A stretch of 64,000 nucleotides of DNA from Mesorhizobium_G sp049840935. Lineage in GTDB: Bacteria; Pseudomonadota; Alphaproteobacteria; Rhizobiales; Rhizobiaceae. The position numbers were made by a program, and so were the translations under genes. Below, piece by piece: positions 17,904 through 27,860 of the stretch (the stretch's first letter is position 1; each line of letters opens with the position of its first letter). The notes beneath the pieces were generated by a model. It was not told where the DNA came from. It did no database searches and worked only from the letters and a program-made list of their open reading frames with translations. The stretch is taken from positions 124,001 through 188,000 of the forward strand of contig JASGJA010000025.1 in assembly GCA_049840935.1 (NCBI GenBank), given 5' to 3'.

Positions 17904-18360
17904 ATGGATAGCAAAGATCGACAGATTATAGCCGCCCTCCAGCAGGATGGTCGCCTGACAAATCAGGAATTGTCGGAACGTGTCTCGCTTTCACCTTCGC
18001 CCTGCCTGAGAAGATTGCGACTGCTCGAAGAAGCGGGGGTCATCAAGGGATATACCGCCATTGTCGATGAACAGGCATATGGCTTGCCCATCACGGCGTT
18101 CGTTTCGTATTCGGCTGGAGCGTCATTCTGAGGAGGTCGTCGCCGCGTTCGAGCGTAAAATTCGCGATATGGATTCAATCCTTGATTGTTATGTCATGAC
18201 CGGCGACGCAGACTATCTTTTGCGCGTCCTCATCGAAAGCCTTCACGACTATGAGCAGTTTGTGCGCACCAAACTGCACAGGATCGAAGGAATTGCGTCG
18301 ATCGACACCAGCTTTGCCTATGGTGTGGTGAAGCGTGCGACGGTGTTTCCGAGACCATAA
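17904..18360 (+). pseudogene. Lrp/AsnC family regulator, frameshifted
   Basis: The first part encodes an Lrp-type helix-turn-helix (MDSKDRQIIAALQQDGRLTNQELSERV, SPCLRRLRLLEEAGVIKGY). The frame breaks near 18100-18110: the DNA reads gtt tcg tat tcg gct gga gcg, while removal of one T gives VSIRLERH, which continues as the ligand-binding RAM domain in another frame (LDCYVMTGDADYLLRVLIES). The whole length matches a normal Lrp protein. It lies 67 bases after the methionine gamma-lyase gene and probably controls it. One base decides whether this is a real loss or a read error. Confidence 0.82.
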
Positions 18361-18497
18361 TCCGAACTCCAAATTGATTCACTGACTGTTAACGGTGTTT
18401 CGATCATCAGCGGTCTGTTAACGAGTTGTTGAGCCGAACGTGAAAATTCTCCTCAAATTCCACAACCTGTGCGCGAGAATGCGCGGCGAGGAATCGG

Positions 18498-18803
18498 ATG
18501 GAGCAAGAAAACGGCTGGGACATCGTTCGCGGCGAAAGGGGTTGGAGCATGCGTGAAGCAGGCATGGGACTTTTGCGCGCTACGCTGCTGTTTGGCCTTG
18601 GCATCGCCGCGCTGACCGTCATCATCGTTCCCGCACTCGACAAGCGAAGCAGCGAATGGGCAGATGGAGCCGGTATTGATGCGATGCAGGTTGGCTCGAT
18701 CGATCAGGGCAGCACCTACACGATTCGCAGGAGCGTGCTTCAGCCTTCCCCTGATGCAGTCTGCATTATTCGGCAAGACGGTTCGCGCACCGGAGCATGC
18801 TGA
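18498..18803 (+). CDS. Small membrane-anchored protein beside Flp pilin
   Basis: The 101-residue protein has a single membrane helix (GLLRATLLFGLGIAALTVIIVPAL, about residues 24-47) and a C-terminal part outside with two cysteines (CIIRQDGSRTGAC). I do not recognise a family. It lies just upstream of the Flp pilin gene on the same strand and may belong to a pilus-related unit. ATG at 18549 (MREAGMG) is an alternative start. Confidence 0.55.
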   Translation: MEQENGWDIVRGERGWSMREAGMGLLRATLLFGLGIAALTVIIVPALDKRSSEWADGAGIDAMQVGSIDQGSTYTIRRSVLQPSPDAVCIIRQDGSRTGAC

Positions 18804-18899
18804 ACGGATCAGAGACTTTTCCACTGCAATCTTAGCAAAGACGCATCAAGCTTTTTAATATCCGCCTGCTACCGTTGCGTCATGGATTGGCGGATACCC

Positions 18900-19085
18900 A
18901 TGCTGCAAATAGCCCGAACATTTGTCATTGATGAGAGCGGTGCAACGGCCATCGAGTATGGATTGATCGCCGCCCTTATTTGCGTCGCGCTCATTGGTGG
19001 TGCCAAAAGCGCAGGGCTTTCGGTCAACGCGCTGTGGAACAACAACGCCGAAACGGTAGGCGAAGCGCTGACCGAGCCAGAGTAA
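18900..19085 (+). CDS. Flp family type IVb pilin
   Basis: The 61-residue product has the Flp prepilin layout: a short N-terminal part, the element SGATAIEYGLIAALICVALIGG with the conserved E-Y pair after the processing site, and a short C-terminal tail. Such pilins build tight-adherence (Tad) pili after cleavage by a prepilin peptidase. ATG at 18900 is preferred to ATG at 18882. No other Tad genes are in the window, so it is an isolated pilin copy. Confidence 0.88.
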   Translation: MLQIARTFVIDESGATAIEYGLIAALICVALIGGAKSAGLSVNALWNNNAETVGEALTEPE

Positions 19086-19099
19086 CTCAGTAAAGCGTG

Positions 19100-19957
19100 C
19101 TATTTTAAAATCTGCGTCAGCGAGACCTGTGCGGAACCCGGCTTTAGAGCCTTGGGCTGTGATGCATCGGGTGCCCAGCCAGATAACCAGACGATTGAGA
19201 AGGTAGCGCGAATGCGTCCGTCCGCATCGGCGAAGCGTTCCGCATAAATTTCCGCGGCGCGTATAAAAAGGCGGCGGGAAACCGGCCTCCGGCTGCGGTC
19301 CACCAGAGCATTAGTTGCACCCATGGCGCGCAGATCCGCCATCAATGCGAACAGATGCGGGTAGCGCACTGTTACAGTTTCAACGTCTGCGACCGGAAGA
19401 GCGAAGCCCGCTCGTTGAAGCAACGCTCCCGCATCGCGAACATCGGTAAACGGTGCAACGCGCGGCGCGGCGCCGCCTGTCAGCTCCGTTTCAGTAACCA
19501 GCAGACACTCGCGCAATTCTTTGAGTGTTTCTCCGCCCGCCATGGCGGCCAGCAAAAGCCCATCCGGCTTGAGTGCACGTCGGAACTGAAACAGAAGACC
19601 GGGAAGGTCGTTGATTTCCTGAAAGGACAGCAGGGAAACTGCCAGATCGATGCTTTCTGGCTCTAACGGCAAGGTTTCCGCCGGGGCTATTATGCGTTCG
19701 CCATCGCCAAGCATTGCCGGATCACGTTCCACGCGGGTAACGCTTCCGACTTTTCCACTGTTGGCCAACACACGTTCCGCATCGCTCGTGGTGCAGAACG
19801 CTGCGACCGCGCGCCCGAATTTGCGCTCGACGGTCGAGAGCCGTTCTGCAAGGTCGTCGGCTACGCGAACCATAAGAAAGTCTGCTCCTTCGACACGCGA
19901 ACGCAATGAGCGCAATCTGCGAGCGAGCAAAAGGTCAGTGTCGAATAGCGGCTGCAA
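19100..19957 (-). CDS. SAM-dependent methyltransferase (BioC/NDUFAF5-like)
   Basis: The 285-residue product resembles the alphaproteobacterial relatives of human NDUFAF5: the N-terminal FDTDLLLARRLRSLR, a class I methyltransferase core with LPLEPESIDLAVSLLSFQEINDLPG and FRRALKPDGLLLAAMAGGETLKELR, and the C-terminal IYAERFADADGRIRATFSIVW. In mitochondria the homologue modifies a complex I subunit; whether that holds here is not shown. It is divergent from comF. Confidence 0.85.
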   Translation of the reverse strand: MQPLFDTDLLLARRLRSLRSRVEGADFLMVRVADDLAERLSTVERKFGRAVAAFCTTSDAERVLANSGKVGSVTRVERDPAMLGDGERIIAPAETLPLEPESIDLAVSLLSFQEINDLPGLLFQFRRALKPDGLLLAAMAGGETLKELRECLLVTETELTGGAAPRVAPFTDVRDAGALLQRAGFALPVADVETVTVRYPHLFALMADLRAMGATNALVDRSRRPVSRRLFIRAAEIYAERFADADGRIRATFSIVWLSGWAPDASQPKALKPGSAQVSLTQILK

Positions 19958-20028
19958 TTACCGTTTCTTTCCTGTTGTGCGGTGAGCTTGCTTGCGCAAT
20001 ACCAGCGCGGTTTCTGGTGAAGCAAGCG

Positions 20029-20802
20029 ATGGCTGCGCTCAAGAGTTATTTTCGATCATTGGCGGATCAAACCGCCCAGATTCTTTTTCCGTCCACCTGC
20101 ATTGGTTGCGCGCGTCTCGTTTCTGCACCCGGTACCCTATGTGCAATGTGCTGGCCGGGCATTCGTTTTCTCGAAAGACCTTGGTGCGAGATTATGGGAA
20201 CGCCCTTTTCATACGACATGGGCAGGGGGTTTCTTTCGGCGGACGCAATCGCAAATCCGCCTCCGTTTCAAAGGTCGCGTGCGGCAGTGTCCTACAGCGG
20301 CGTTGCGCGGGCGATGGTGCAAGGTCTGAAATATCGCGACCGGACAGATTTGGCACCTCCGATGGCGCAATGGATGCTGCGTGCGGGTTCGGAACTCGTC
20401 TGTGAAGCGGATCTGATCGTGCCGGTCCCCCTGCACCGGTCGCGTTTTTTCTGGCGGCGCTTCAACCAATCGGCGGAGCTTGCTCGCGCAATTGCCAGGC
20501 TCGCGGACAAATCTTTTGCGCCGCAGGTCGTGACGCGCATCAGGAACACGCGCCAACAAGTTGGGTTAAAGCTTGCGGAGCGGCAGGAAAATGTCCGAAC
20601 CGCTTTTTCCGTGCCGGATCAGCTCAGGATCGAGATCGAAGGACGTCGCATATTGTTGGTGGACGATGTCTATACGACGGGCGCGACTGTTTATGCAGTA
20701 ACCAAAGCCCTGATGAAGGGTGGCGCCAGTGCGGTCGATGTGCTGACATTTGCGCGGGTCTTGCCGGGGGACTTTCAGCCTGACGAGCCTGAGACTATAT
20801 AA
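20029..20802 (+). CDS. ComF family phosphoribosyltransferase-like protein
   Basis: The 257-residue product has the ComF layout: an N-terminal double zinc finger (CIGCARL and CAMCWPG) and a PRTase domain with VVPVPLHRSRFFWRRFNQSAELA and the PRPP loop ILLVDDVYTTGAT. ComF proteins aid DNA uptake in competent bacteria; in most others the role is unknown. ATG at 20029 gives MAALKSYFRSLADQ. The glutaredoxin gene follows at 23 bases, so the two probably share a transcript. Confidence 0.9.
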   Translation: MAALKSYFRSLADQTAQILFPSTCIGCARLVSAPGTLCAMCWPGIRFLERPWCEIMGTPFSYDMGRGFLSADAIANPPPFQRSRAAVSYSGVARAMVQGLKYRDRTDLAPPMAQWMLRAGSELVCEADLIVPVPLHRSRFFWRRFNQSAELARAIARLADKSFAPQVVTRIRNTRQQVGLKLAERQENVRTAFSVPDQLRIEIEGRRILLVDDVYTTGATVYAVTKALMKGGASAVDVLTFARVLPGDFQPDEPETI

Positions 20803-20825
20803 GTCGGCAACGGAACCAATAATCT

Positions 20826-21092
20826 ATGCCCGAAGTAACGATCTACACACGCGCGCTCTGCGGTTATTGCTCGGCAGCCAAACGCCTTCTGGACAAGAAA
20901 GGTGTTTCCTATGTTGAGCACGATGCAAGTTTCAGTCCCGGCCTGCGCGAAGAAATGATCGCCCGCTCCGGCAGGCGCACATTCCCGCAAATATTTGTGG
21001 GGGACGTGCATGTGGGTGGCAGCGACGATCTGCATGCGCTGGAAGATCAGGGCAGGCTCGACGGACTTCTCTCTACCGGCAAACTGGATTGA
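20826..21092 (+). CDS. grxC: Glutaredoxin 3
   Basis: The 88-residue product has the glutaredoxin fold and a CGYC active site (residues 12-15), with the GSH-binding element RRTFPQIFVGDVHVGGSDDL. It reduces disulfides with glutathione in the cytoplasm. It lies between comF and the nitrilase-like gene in one co-directional run, an order seen in many Hyphomicrobiales. Confidence 0.93.
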   Translation: MPEVTIYTRALCGYCSAAKRLLDKKGVSYVEHDASFSPGLREEMIARSGRRTFPQIFVGDVHVGGSDDLHALEDQGRLDGLLSTGKLD

Positions 21093-21096
21093 TCAT

Positions 21097-21958
21097 ATGA
21101 GTGCTTTTCTCGCCGCCGCCGTTCAGATGCGTTCGGGTACGAGTCCCGACCGCAACGCGGTCGATTTTGAGCGGCTGGTTCGCGAAGCAGCATCCAAAGG
21201 CGCGCGCTACGTCCAGACACCTGAAATGACAGGCGGCCTTATCCGCGACAAGGATGCTCGCGCTGCTTTGTTCACTTCGGTGGATCGCGATGTGATTGCG
21301 AAAGCTGCTTCCCGACTCGCGGCGGAACTCGGAATTTTTCTGCATGTCGGCTCAACGGCAATCCTGCGCGAGGACGGCAAGCTGGCAAACCGTGCGTTGC
21401 TCTATGGTCCTGATGGTGTGCTCATCACGACTTACGACAAAATTCATATGTTCGACGTCGATCTCGACAATGGCGAAAGCTGGCGAGAGTCTTCGGCATA
21501 TGAGCCGGGAACGCGCTCGGTCGTTGCGGATCTGCCCTTCGCGAAGCTCGGCTTCGCTGTTTGCTCGATCTGCGTTTCCCCCGCAACTCTTCCGCGCCGA
21601 AGCCTTGGCCGGTGCTCAGTTGCTTACCGTTCCGGCGGCCTTTACGCGCCAAACCGGCGAAGCTCATTGGCATATCCTTCTGCGCGCCCGCGCAATCGAG
21701 AATGGCGCATTTGTTATAGCTGCGGCTCAGGGCGGAGTGCATGAAGATGGCCGCGAAACCTATGGCCATTCGCTTATCGTCGATCCTTGGGGGCGTATCC
21801 TTGCCGAAGCGGACGGCGATGAGCCAAGCGTTGTGATTGCGGAGATCGACATCGCCCAAGTTGCGGCGGCACGCGCCAAAATTCCGAACCTCAAGAATGC
21901 GCGCGACTTTGAGGTGAACGAAATCAGTACGGTTGAACTCATGGGAGCCGCATTTTGA
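21097..21958 (+). pseudogene. Carbon-nitrogen hydrolase (Nit2-like), frameshifted
   Basis: The first part reads MSAFLAAAVQMRSGTSPDRN with the Glu of QTPEMTGG and the Lys of TYDKIHMFDVD, two of the three nitrilase catalytic residues. The frame breaks at about 21560-21585, exactly at the third: the DNA reads gtt tgc tcg atc tgc gtt tcc ccc, while the family expects VCYDLRFP. One missing base and two extra C would explain it. The rest (QLFRAEALAGAQLLTVPAAF, HWHILLRARAIENGAFVIAA) continues in another frame. Intact, it would act on omega-amides or deaminated glutathione. This is either decay or a locally poor read. Confidence 0.82.
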
Positions 21959-22408
21959 TCCGGTTCTCGCTCGATTTGCGACAATGCGCATGAGTTTGAG
22001 GGCTGGTTTCGCTCGAATGACGACTTTGACACGCAGAAGAAGCGCGGGTTTGTCGATTGCCCGCATTGCAGCAGCACCAAGGTTGAAAAGGCGCTGATGG
22101 CGCCTGCCGTTTCCACCTCGCGCAAGCAGGAGAAAATCGCTCTCGCTATGGGTGAGCAGCAGCGCCAAGTCATGGCCGAAATGAAGGCATTTGCTGAACG
22201 CGTCAAGGCAGATGCCGACTATGTCGGCGACCGTTTTGCCGAGGAAGCGCGCAAGATCCATTTCGGCGAGGCGGACCAACGCGGCATCTATGGCGAGGCC
22301 ACGCCGGAAGAGGCGCGGGCGCTTGTGGAAGATGGCGTCGAGTTCATGCCGTTGCCGGTTATTCCCGAGGACCGCAACTCACTGGCATATCGTCTTGCAA
22401 TTTTCTGA
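21955..22408 (+). pseudogene. DUF1178 family protein, frameshifted
   Basis: A TTG start at 21955 overlaps the nitrilase stop. The reading IRFSL is lost near 21975, where ctc gat ttg cga stands for the expected ctc att tgc gac; dropping one G restores CDNAHEFEGWFRSNDDFD. The rest, in the other frame, has the DUF1178 marks: the second metal-binding-like pair in FVDCPHCSS and the end GIYGEATPEEARALVEDGVEFMPLP. The total length is 454 bases, one more than a multiple of three, consistent with one inserted base. Its function is unknown. Confidence 0.8.
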
Positions 22409-22435
22409 CGCGTTCGCGACGTCTAGAACGTTCCG

Positions 22436-23340
22436 ATGAAAATCATCTGGGATTTCGGCATTCGCCCTGCTTGTTGTTACCGGCTCGCTGCTGGGATTGG
22501 TTCTGCCATTCGGCAAAGTCGCGACCGCAGTTGGCGTTGCACCGCTCATGTGGGCCTTCGTCGTGTCATTTGGTGCAGGGTCCGTGCTGCTCGTTCTCGC
22601 TTAAGTTGCGCGGTGGGCGCATTCGGCTGGACGGTAAAAGGCTGCGCTATTTCTTCGTTGCGGCCGCTATTTCCTATGCAATTCCAAACATATTGATGTT
22701 CTCCGCCATTCCCCACCTCGGAGCTGGTTACACCGGCATTATGTTCACGCTCTCGCCGGTCATAACGTTGGTGTTCTCCATTCTTCTAAAGGTTCGCCGC
22801 CCGACAGCCGCTAGGGATCGCTGGCGTTGCTGTGGGTTTTATCGGAGCGCTGATGGTAGCATGGACGCGCGGGCGAGGCTGGTCGGCCCGGCCGATGTTT
22901 TCTGGGTCCGGGTTGGCTTTTGTATTCCGCTTGCACTGGCGGCGGGCAATATATATCGAACGATCGATTGGCCTCGTGATGCCGGACCCATCGAACTCGC
23001 GGTAGGCAGTCATCTGGCGGCTGCCCTCATGCTCATGATTGCAATGCTTGCGACAGGCGGCCCGCACTTCGCCGTTCTGAGCACAATTCCGTGGGTGGTG
23101 GCAGCGCAGGTCGCCGCATCATCGCTGATGTTTGCGTTTTTCTTCCGGCTGCAAGCGGTTGGCGGCCCCGTCTATCTCAGCCAGATCGGTTATGTTGCCG
23201 CGGCCGTTGGCCTGATATCAGGGATGCTGTTTCTCGGTGAGAGCTATGGTTTGCTGACATGGCTCGGTGCGCTGGTGATTTCCGCGGGCATTGCCATGAC
23301 GACAAAGGCTCAGCTTGGCCGCTCTGCAAGCAACATGTAG
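22436..23340 (+). pseudogene. EamA/DMT transporter with several frameshifts
   Basis: Four separate frames spell one EamA transporter. The first helices (AFALLVVTGSLLGLVLPFGK, APLMWAFVVSFGAG) end in TAA at 22602. LRGGRIRLDGKRLRYFFVAA to KVRRPTA follows in a second frame to about 22800. AGVAVGFIGALMVAWTRGRG lies in a third (about 22810-22890). ADVFWVRVGFCIPLALAAGN to the end lies in a fourth. At least four indels are needed. This is the most damaged gene of the left part and directly follows two other frameshifted genes. It converges on ubiG, overlapping its end by about 30 bases. Confidence 0.78.
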
Positions 23341-24056
23341 TTCACGTCCATATCCTTGGAACGACTCCAACGATCTGCCAGCGGGTTGTAGGAGACGCCT
23401 GTCCGGTCGATCACGACCATTCCGGCTTTGGAAAGGGGCGTTTCCAGTTCCTGCGGGCGAACGAACTTGTCATAGCGATGCGTGCCGCGCGGTAGCCACC
23501 GCAGCACATATTCTGCACCGATAATCGCAAGCCCCAAAGCTTTCAGCGTTCGGTTGATGGTGGCGACAAACATCAATCCACCGGGTTTTACCATCTCGCT
23601 GGTACGAGAAATGAACAGGTCGATATCCGCAACGTGCTCCACGACTTCCATGTTCAGCACTACGTCGAATTGTTCTCCTGCATCGGCAAGAGCCTCGGCA
23701 GTGGTTGCGCGGTAGTCAATCTCCAGACCGCTTTCGGCGGCGTGCAGCCGTGCGACCTCGATGTTGCGCTCTGCCGGATCGACGCCCACGACAGTTGCGC
23801 CTAGTCGTGCCATAGGCTCGCACAATAAACCTCCACCGCAGCCAATATCGAGAATGCGCACACCTTCCAGCGGGCGGGCTGCGAGTGGATCACGCCCGGA
23901 CCGCGCTGCCACCTGATCGCGAATATAGGCCAACCGAACGGGGTTAAACTTATGGAGCGGGCGGAATTTCCCCGCAGGATCCCACCATTGCGCCGCAATG
24001 CGCGAAAAGCGTTCCACTTCTTCGGGGTCGATGGTCGAGCGTTCGGCCTGGGCCAT
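23310..24056 (-). CDS. ubiG: Ubiquinone biosynthesis O-methyltransferase UbiG
   Basis: The 248-residue product has the UbiG start (DPEEVERFSRIAAQWWDPAGKFRPLHKFNPVRL), motif I ILDIGCGGGLLCEPMARLGA and the segment VEHVADIDLFI. UbiG methylates two hydroxyl groups of the ubiquinone ring at the inner face of the membrane. ATG at 24056 is the conserved start. It is divergent from lysC across about 200 bases, a common arrangement in Hyphomicrobiales. Confidence 0.95.
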   Translation of the reverse strand: MAQAERSTIDPEEVERFSRIAAQWWDPAGKFRPLHKFNPVRLAYIRDQVAARSGRDPLAARPLEGVRILDIGCGGGLLCEPMARLGATVVGVDPAERNIEVARLHAAESGLEIDYRATTAEALADAGEQFDVVLNMEVVEHVADIDLFISRTSEMVKPGGLMFVATINRTLKALGLAIIGAEYVLRWLPRGTHRYDKFVRPQELETPLSKAGMVVIDRTGVSYNPLADRWSRSKDMDVNYMLLAERPS

Positions 24057-24258
24057 GCGTTTCTCCTTGGAAGGGAAGGAAGTCGGGTCTGGAGCCGCAA
24101 ATGTCAAGAAGCGAGCTGTTCAAGTTAACTGCCACTGACAACTTGCGAAGCGGTCCTGTTTTGGCTAAGGAGGCCGCGGTTTCGGCGTCTGCATTTGCGG
24201 CGCTTTCGCAGGAGTTAGCCGGCTAGTCCGGCGTCATCGACAAGGCATTCATCCACAC

Positions 24259-25512
24259 ATGGCGCGCATTGTGATGAAATTCGGCGGGACCTCGGTCGCC
24301 GACATCGCCCGCATCCGCAATGTGGCGCGGCATGTCAAACGCGAGGTCGATGCGGGGCACGAGGTTGCCGTTGTCGTTTCTGCCATGTCCGGCAAGACGA
24401 ACGAGCTTGTTGCGTGGACCAAGGAGGCGTCGCCGCTGCATGATGCGCGGGAGTACGATGCGGTTGTTGCCTCTGGCGAACAGGTCACTGCCGGTCTGCT
24501 AGCGATAACGCTCCAGAACATGGGCGTCCACGCCCGGTCATGGCTTGGTTGGCAAATTCCGATCAAAACGGATGGTGCGCATGGCGCGGCCCGCATCACA
24601 GATATTGACGGCTCCTTTCTGATCCAGCGGTTCAAGGAAGGGCAGGTTGCCGTCATCGCGGGCTTTCAGGGTCTTGCGCCGGATAATCGCATCTCGACGC
24701 TAGGTCGCGGCGGCTCGGACACAAGCGCGGTGGCCATTGCTGCGGCGGTAAAGGCCGATCGCTGTGACATCTATACCGATGTGGACGGCGTCTATACAAC
24801 CGACCCACGCATCGAGCCGAAGGCGCGGCGCATGTCGAAGATCACCTTCGAGGAAATGCTCGAAATGGCTTCGCTCGGCGCAAAGGTGCTCCAGGTTCGC
24901 TCGGTCGAGCTGGCAATGGTACATAAGGTGCGTACATTTGTGCGCTCTTCCTTCGACGATCCGGACGCGCCCGGCATGGGCGATCTTCTGAATCCGCCCG
25001 GAACGCTCATTTGCGATGAGGATGAAATCGTGGAACAGCAGGTTGTCACCGGTATAGCCTATGCCAAGGACGAGGCGCAGATTTCCCTTCGTCGCGTGGC
25101 AGATCGTCCGGGCGTCTCCGCAGGCATTTTTGGCCCGCTGGCGGAAGCTTCCATCAATGTGGATATGATCGTCCAGAACATTTCGGAAGACGGCAAATTC
25201 ACCGACATTACCTTCACAGTTCCATCCGGCGATGTGGCGAAGGCGCTGAACGTTTTGGAAAAGATACGTGAAACGGTCGGCTTTGATGATGTCCAACACG
25301 ATGACGGCATGTCGAAAGTGTCTGTCATCGGCATCGGTATGCGCAGCCATGCCGGTGTTGCTGCTACGGCCTTCAAGGCGCTTGCAGACAAGCAGATCAA
25401 TATCCGGGCGATTACGACGTCGGAGATAAAAATCTCTATTCTTATTGATGGTCCGTATACCGAACTTGCGGTTCGCACTTTGCATTCGGTCTACGGTCTG
25501 GATAAGCAATAG
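24259..25512 (+). CDS. lysC: Aspartate kinase
   Basis: The 417-residue product has the kinase signature MKFGGTSVAD near the start, the STLGRGGSDTSAVAIAAAVKAD segment and two C-terminal ACT domains (SINVDMIVQNISEDGKFTDITF; VAATAFKALADKQINIRAI). It phosphorylates aspartate in the first step to lysine, threonine and methionine; ACT domains of this layout usually bring feedback control by lysine and threonine. It is complete and is followed by ptsP, the usual rhizobial order. Confidence 0.96.
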   Translation: MARIVMKFGGTSVADIARIRNVARHVKREVDAGHEVAVVVSAMSGKTNELVAWTKEASPLHDAREYDAVVASGEQVTAGLLAITLQNMGVHARSWLGWQIPIKTDGAHGAARITDIDGSFLIQRFKEGQVAVIAGFQGLAPDNRISTLGRGGSDTSAVAIAAAVKADRCDIYTDVDGVYTTDPRIEPKARRMSKITFEEMLEMASLGAKVLQVRSVELAMVHKVRTFVRSSFDDPDAPGMGDLLNPPGTLICDEDEIVEQQVVTGIAYAKDEAQISLRRVADRPGVSAGIFGPLAEASINVDMIVQNISEDGKFTDITFTVPSGDVAKALNVLEKIRETVGFDDVQHDDGMSKVSVIGIGMRSHAGVAATAFKALADKQINIRAITTSEIKISILIDGPYTELAVRTLHSVYGLDKQ

Positions 25513-25578
25513 ACATCTGTTTGGCGAATCTGACAATTCGCCTAAAACTGCTGTCCGAAGAAATCGGAAGGGACGCCG

Positions 25579-27850
25579 ATGCGCGATGCTGCGGGTGGTC
25601 CGCGTGTATTGCTGAAAAAGCTCCGCGAATTGATGGCGGAGCCGCTAGAGCCGCAAGAGCGACTCGACCGGATCGTGCGCGACATCGCCTCCAACATGGT
25701 TGCGGAAGTTTGCTCACTGTATGTTCTGCGCGCCGACTCGGTGCTTGAGCTTTATGCCACCGAAGGTCTGAACCCCAGCGCCGTCCACCTTGCGCAATTG
25801 CAGGTAGGGCAGGGCCTTGTGGGCACGATTGCGGCTAGCGCCCGTCCGCTCAATCTTTCAGATGCGCAAAAGCATCCGGCCTTCACCTATTTGCCGGAAA
25901 CGGGCGAAGAAATTTATCACTCGTTCCTCGGTGTTCCGGTTCTGAGGGCAGGGCGCACTCTGGGCGTTCTGGTTGTGCAAAATCGCACGATGCGCACCTA
26001 TCGCGAGGATGAGGTTGAAGCCCTCGAAACAACCGCGATGGTTATTGCGGAAATGATCGCCGCAGGCGGTTTGGTGCGGCTCACGCGCCCCGGTCTGGAA
26101 CTCGACCTGTCAAAGCCTGTGAGCATTGGCGGTGCGTCTTTCAACGAGGGTGTCGGGCTTGGCCATGTGGTTTTGCACGAGCCACGCATTGTCGTCACCA
26201 ACCTGTTCAACGAAGATAGCGACAAGGAATTGGCGCGGCTGGAAAGTTCGCTTGGTTCGTTGCGCCTTTCCATTGATGACATGCTGTCTCGGCGCGACGT
26301 TGCGTTTGAGGGCGAGCACCGTGCTGTTCTGGAAGCCTATCGCATGTTCGCGAACGACCGCGGCTGGGTGCGGCGTCTGGAAGAGGCAATCAATAACGGC
26401 CTGACCGCAGAAGCCGCGGTCGAAAAGGTTCAGAGCGATATGCGCGCGCGCATGTTGCATATGACTGACCCGTATCTGCGCGAGCGGATGAGCGACTTTG
26501 ACGATCTGGGAAACCGGCTTTTGCGTCAGTTGATGGGGCGTGCGCCAGACGATGTGGCGGCGGCGCTGCCGAAGGATTCCATCATTGTCGCGCGCTCGAT
26601 GGGTGCGGCTGAACTGCTTGACTATCCACGCGAAAAGTTGCGCGGACTTATTCTCGAAGATGGCGCGGCGACTAGCCACGTCGTCATCGTTGCGCGCGCT
26701 ATGGGAATTGCTGCCGTTGGACAGGTCAAAGGCGCTGTCTCGATGGCTGAAAACGGCGATCCTGTTATCGTCGACGGCGACGAGGGCGCGATTCATTTGC
26801 GCCCACAGCAAGACGTCGAACTTGCTTATGCGGAGAAGGTGCGCTTTCGTGCCCGCAGGCAGCAGCTTTATCGCGAGTTGCGCGACAAGCCGACGGCCAC
26901 CAAGGACGGGGTTAAAATCGATCTGCTTATGAATGCAGGTTTGCTGGTCGACTTGCCGCAACTCACTGAGTCCGGGGCAGGTGGCATTGGGCTTTACCGC
27001 ACCGAACTGCAATTCATGGTCGCTTCGACATTTCCGCGAGCAGAAGCGCAGGAGCGACTTTACAAGGACGTGCTGGACGCGGCGCGCGGCAAGCCCGTTA
27101 CCTTTCGCACCATCGACATTGGCGGCGACAAGGTTCTCCCCTATTTCAAGGGCGTCCAGCAGGAGGAAAACCCTGCTCTTGGTTGGCGGGCAATTCGCCT
27201 GACGCTCGACCGTCCGGGCCTGCTCAAGACGCAGATTCGTGCGCTTCTGAAAGCGGCTGGCGGGCGTGAACTCAAGGTCATGCTGCCGATGGTCACGGAA
27301 CTTGGGCGAAATCGCGCAAGCCCGTGAAATCATCGACAAGGAAGTCCGGCACCTTTCGCGCTTTGCACACATGCTGCCGAACACGCTGAAAGTCGGCGCG
27401 ATGGTCGAAGTGCCGTCGCTGTTGTGGCAGTTGGACGAGTTGATGTCGGTTGTTGACTTCGTTTCCGTCGGCTCGAACGATCTGTTCCAGTTCGTCATGG
27501 CGACGGATCGCGGAAATTCGACGCTCGCAAATCGGTTCGATCCGCTTTCCGTGCCATTCTTGCGCACGCTCAAGCACATCGCCGATGCGGGAAAGCGCAA
27601 CGACACGCCTGTTACGCTGTGCGGAGAACTTGCCGGAAAACCTATTTCCGCGATGGCGCTCATGGGCTTGGGCTATCGCTCAATTTCCATGTCGCCTGCT
27701 GCAATCGGTCCGGTGAAGGCCATGTTGCTCGAACTGCCGCTTGGTCAGTTGGAAACCTTCATGCAGGAAAACCTGTCTGGCAAGAGTGCAACCTTGCCAA
27801 TGCGGGCACTGCTTCAGGCGTTCGCCGACGACCGCAAAATCCCCTTGTAG
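25579..27850 (+). pseudogene. ptsP: PTS-Ntr enzyme I (PtsP), frameshifted
   Basis: The protein has an N-terminal GAF domain (about residues 20-165), then a PEP-utilising enzyme I part with the phosphohistidine His367 in GAATSHVVIVARAMG and the PEP-binding barrel (GIGLYRTELQFM, FRTIDIGGDK). The frame breaks near 27303-27306: gaa ctt ggg cga aat should be gaa ctt ggc gaa atc (ELGEIAQA), one extra G in a G run. The rest (VPSLLWQLDELMSVVDFVSVGSNDL) continues in another frame to 27850. PtsP starts the nitrogen PTS relay that controls K+ and nitrogen balance. The loss of an otherwise perfect core gene by one G looks like a read error. Confidence 0.88.
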
Positions 27851-27860
27851 AGTACGTATT

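Noticed and set aside
26110..27663. Leftward frame of 517 codons opposite ptsP
   Set aside because: Antisense to a conserved core gene; no domain.
25579..27850. Programmed frameshifting in ptsP
   Set aside because: No slippery heptamer and no downstream structure are evident; a simple G-run indel explains the break.
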